Part shown: positions 6,032 to 6,068 of the stretch, one piece after another
Position numbering within the stretch: the stretch's first letter is position 1
Layout of the letters: the number at the start of each line of letters is the position of its first letter
Assembly: GCA_002339165.1 (NCBI GenBank)
Contig: DDJS01000147.1
Span: 1 to 6,068 of the forward strand
Length of the DNA stretch: 6,068 nucleotides
Direction: 5' to 3'
Origin: Cellvibrionales bacterium UBA2618
GTDB lineage: Bacteria > Pseudomonadota > Gammaproteobacteria > Pseudomonadales > Porticoccaceae
Notes under the pieces: generated by a model
Databases searched by the model: none
The model's input: only the letters and a program-made list of their open reading frames with translations
What the model was told of the DNA's origin: nothing
Position numbers and translations under genes: made by a program

Positions 6032-6068
6032 AGGATGCCAATGAATGTCACTGGACTTTATGATGGTG

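Noticed and set aside
1..6068. CRISPR array, tRNA or rRNA genes, phage defence operon
   Set aside because: No regularly spaced repeats, no tRNA-like cloverleaf or rRNA sequence, and no recognisable defence gene set were seen.

Overview
The window reads as accessory chromosomal DNA of a gammaproteobacterium, most likely a marine or aquatic one. This rests on three things: an integron gene cassette of the kind found in Vibrio, Shewanella and Alteromonas-type arrays, an IS3-family relic of gammaproteobacterial type, and a moderate GC content with Shine-Dalgarno-style starts. The genus cannot be fixed from this sequence.

Layout, left to right. (1) Positions 1-559 hold an integron cassette on the minus strand. 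A partial attC hairpin, cut by the window edge, follows a compact GNAT acetyltransferase gene, and both ends carry the same 11-base core in inverted orientation. (2) Positions 560-1230 have no convincing gene. They hold AAAGTGCG-type repeats, a 36-bp near-palindrome whose centre resembles a LexA box with one mismatch, and a 16-bp perfect palindrome. No integrase gene is visible, although this is the side of the cassette where attI and intI would be expected. (3) Positions 1231-2193 (minus) encode a zinc-independent MDR/quinone-oxidoreductase-like NADPH enzyme. (4) Divergent from it, positions 2397-3152 (plus) encode a membrane-anchored YugP-type zinc metallopeptidase with an HEIGH motif. (5) Convergent with that, positions 3342-5084 (minus) encode an exported amidohydrolase of the YtcJ/family 3 type with its metal ligands intact. 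(6) Positions about 5124-5797 hold a decayed IS3-family insertion sequence on the minus strand. Its orfA has a one-base frameshift and nonsense codons. Its orfB has lost most of the catalytic core, with a short DFT-containing piece joined to the C-terminal domain. (7) Positions 6007-6031 form a strong hairpin terminator whose T-run favours the minus strand, so a minus-strand gene probably ends at or just beyond the right edge.

The genes do not form an obvious pathway. The three full-length enzymes are separated by intergenic gaps and switch orientation, so they are probably transcribed independently. The amidohydrolase is the only one with a clear export signal. The cassette and the dead IS show repeated insertion of mobile DNA here. 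I found no evidence for a complete new multi-gene system. The part most worth pursuing is the lone cassette beside a LexA-like palindrome with no integrase visible.
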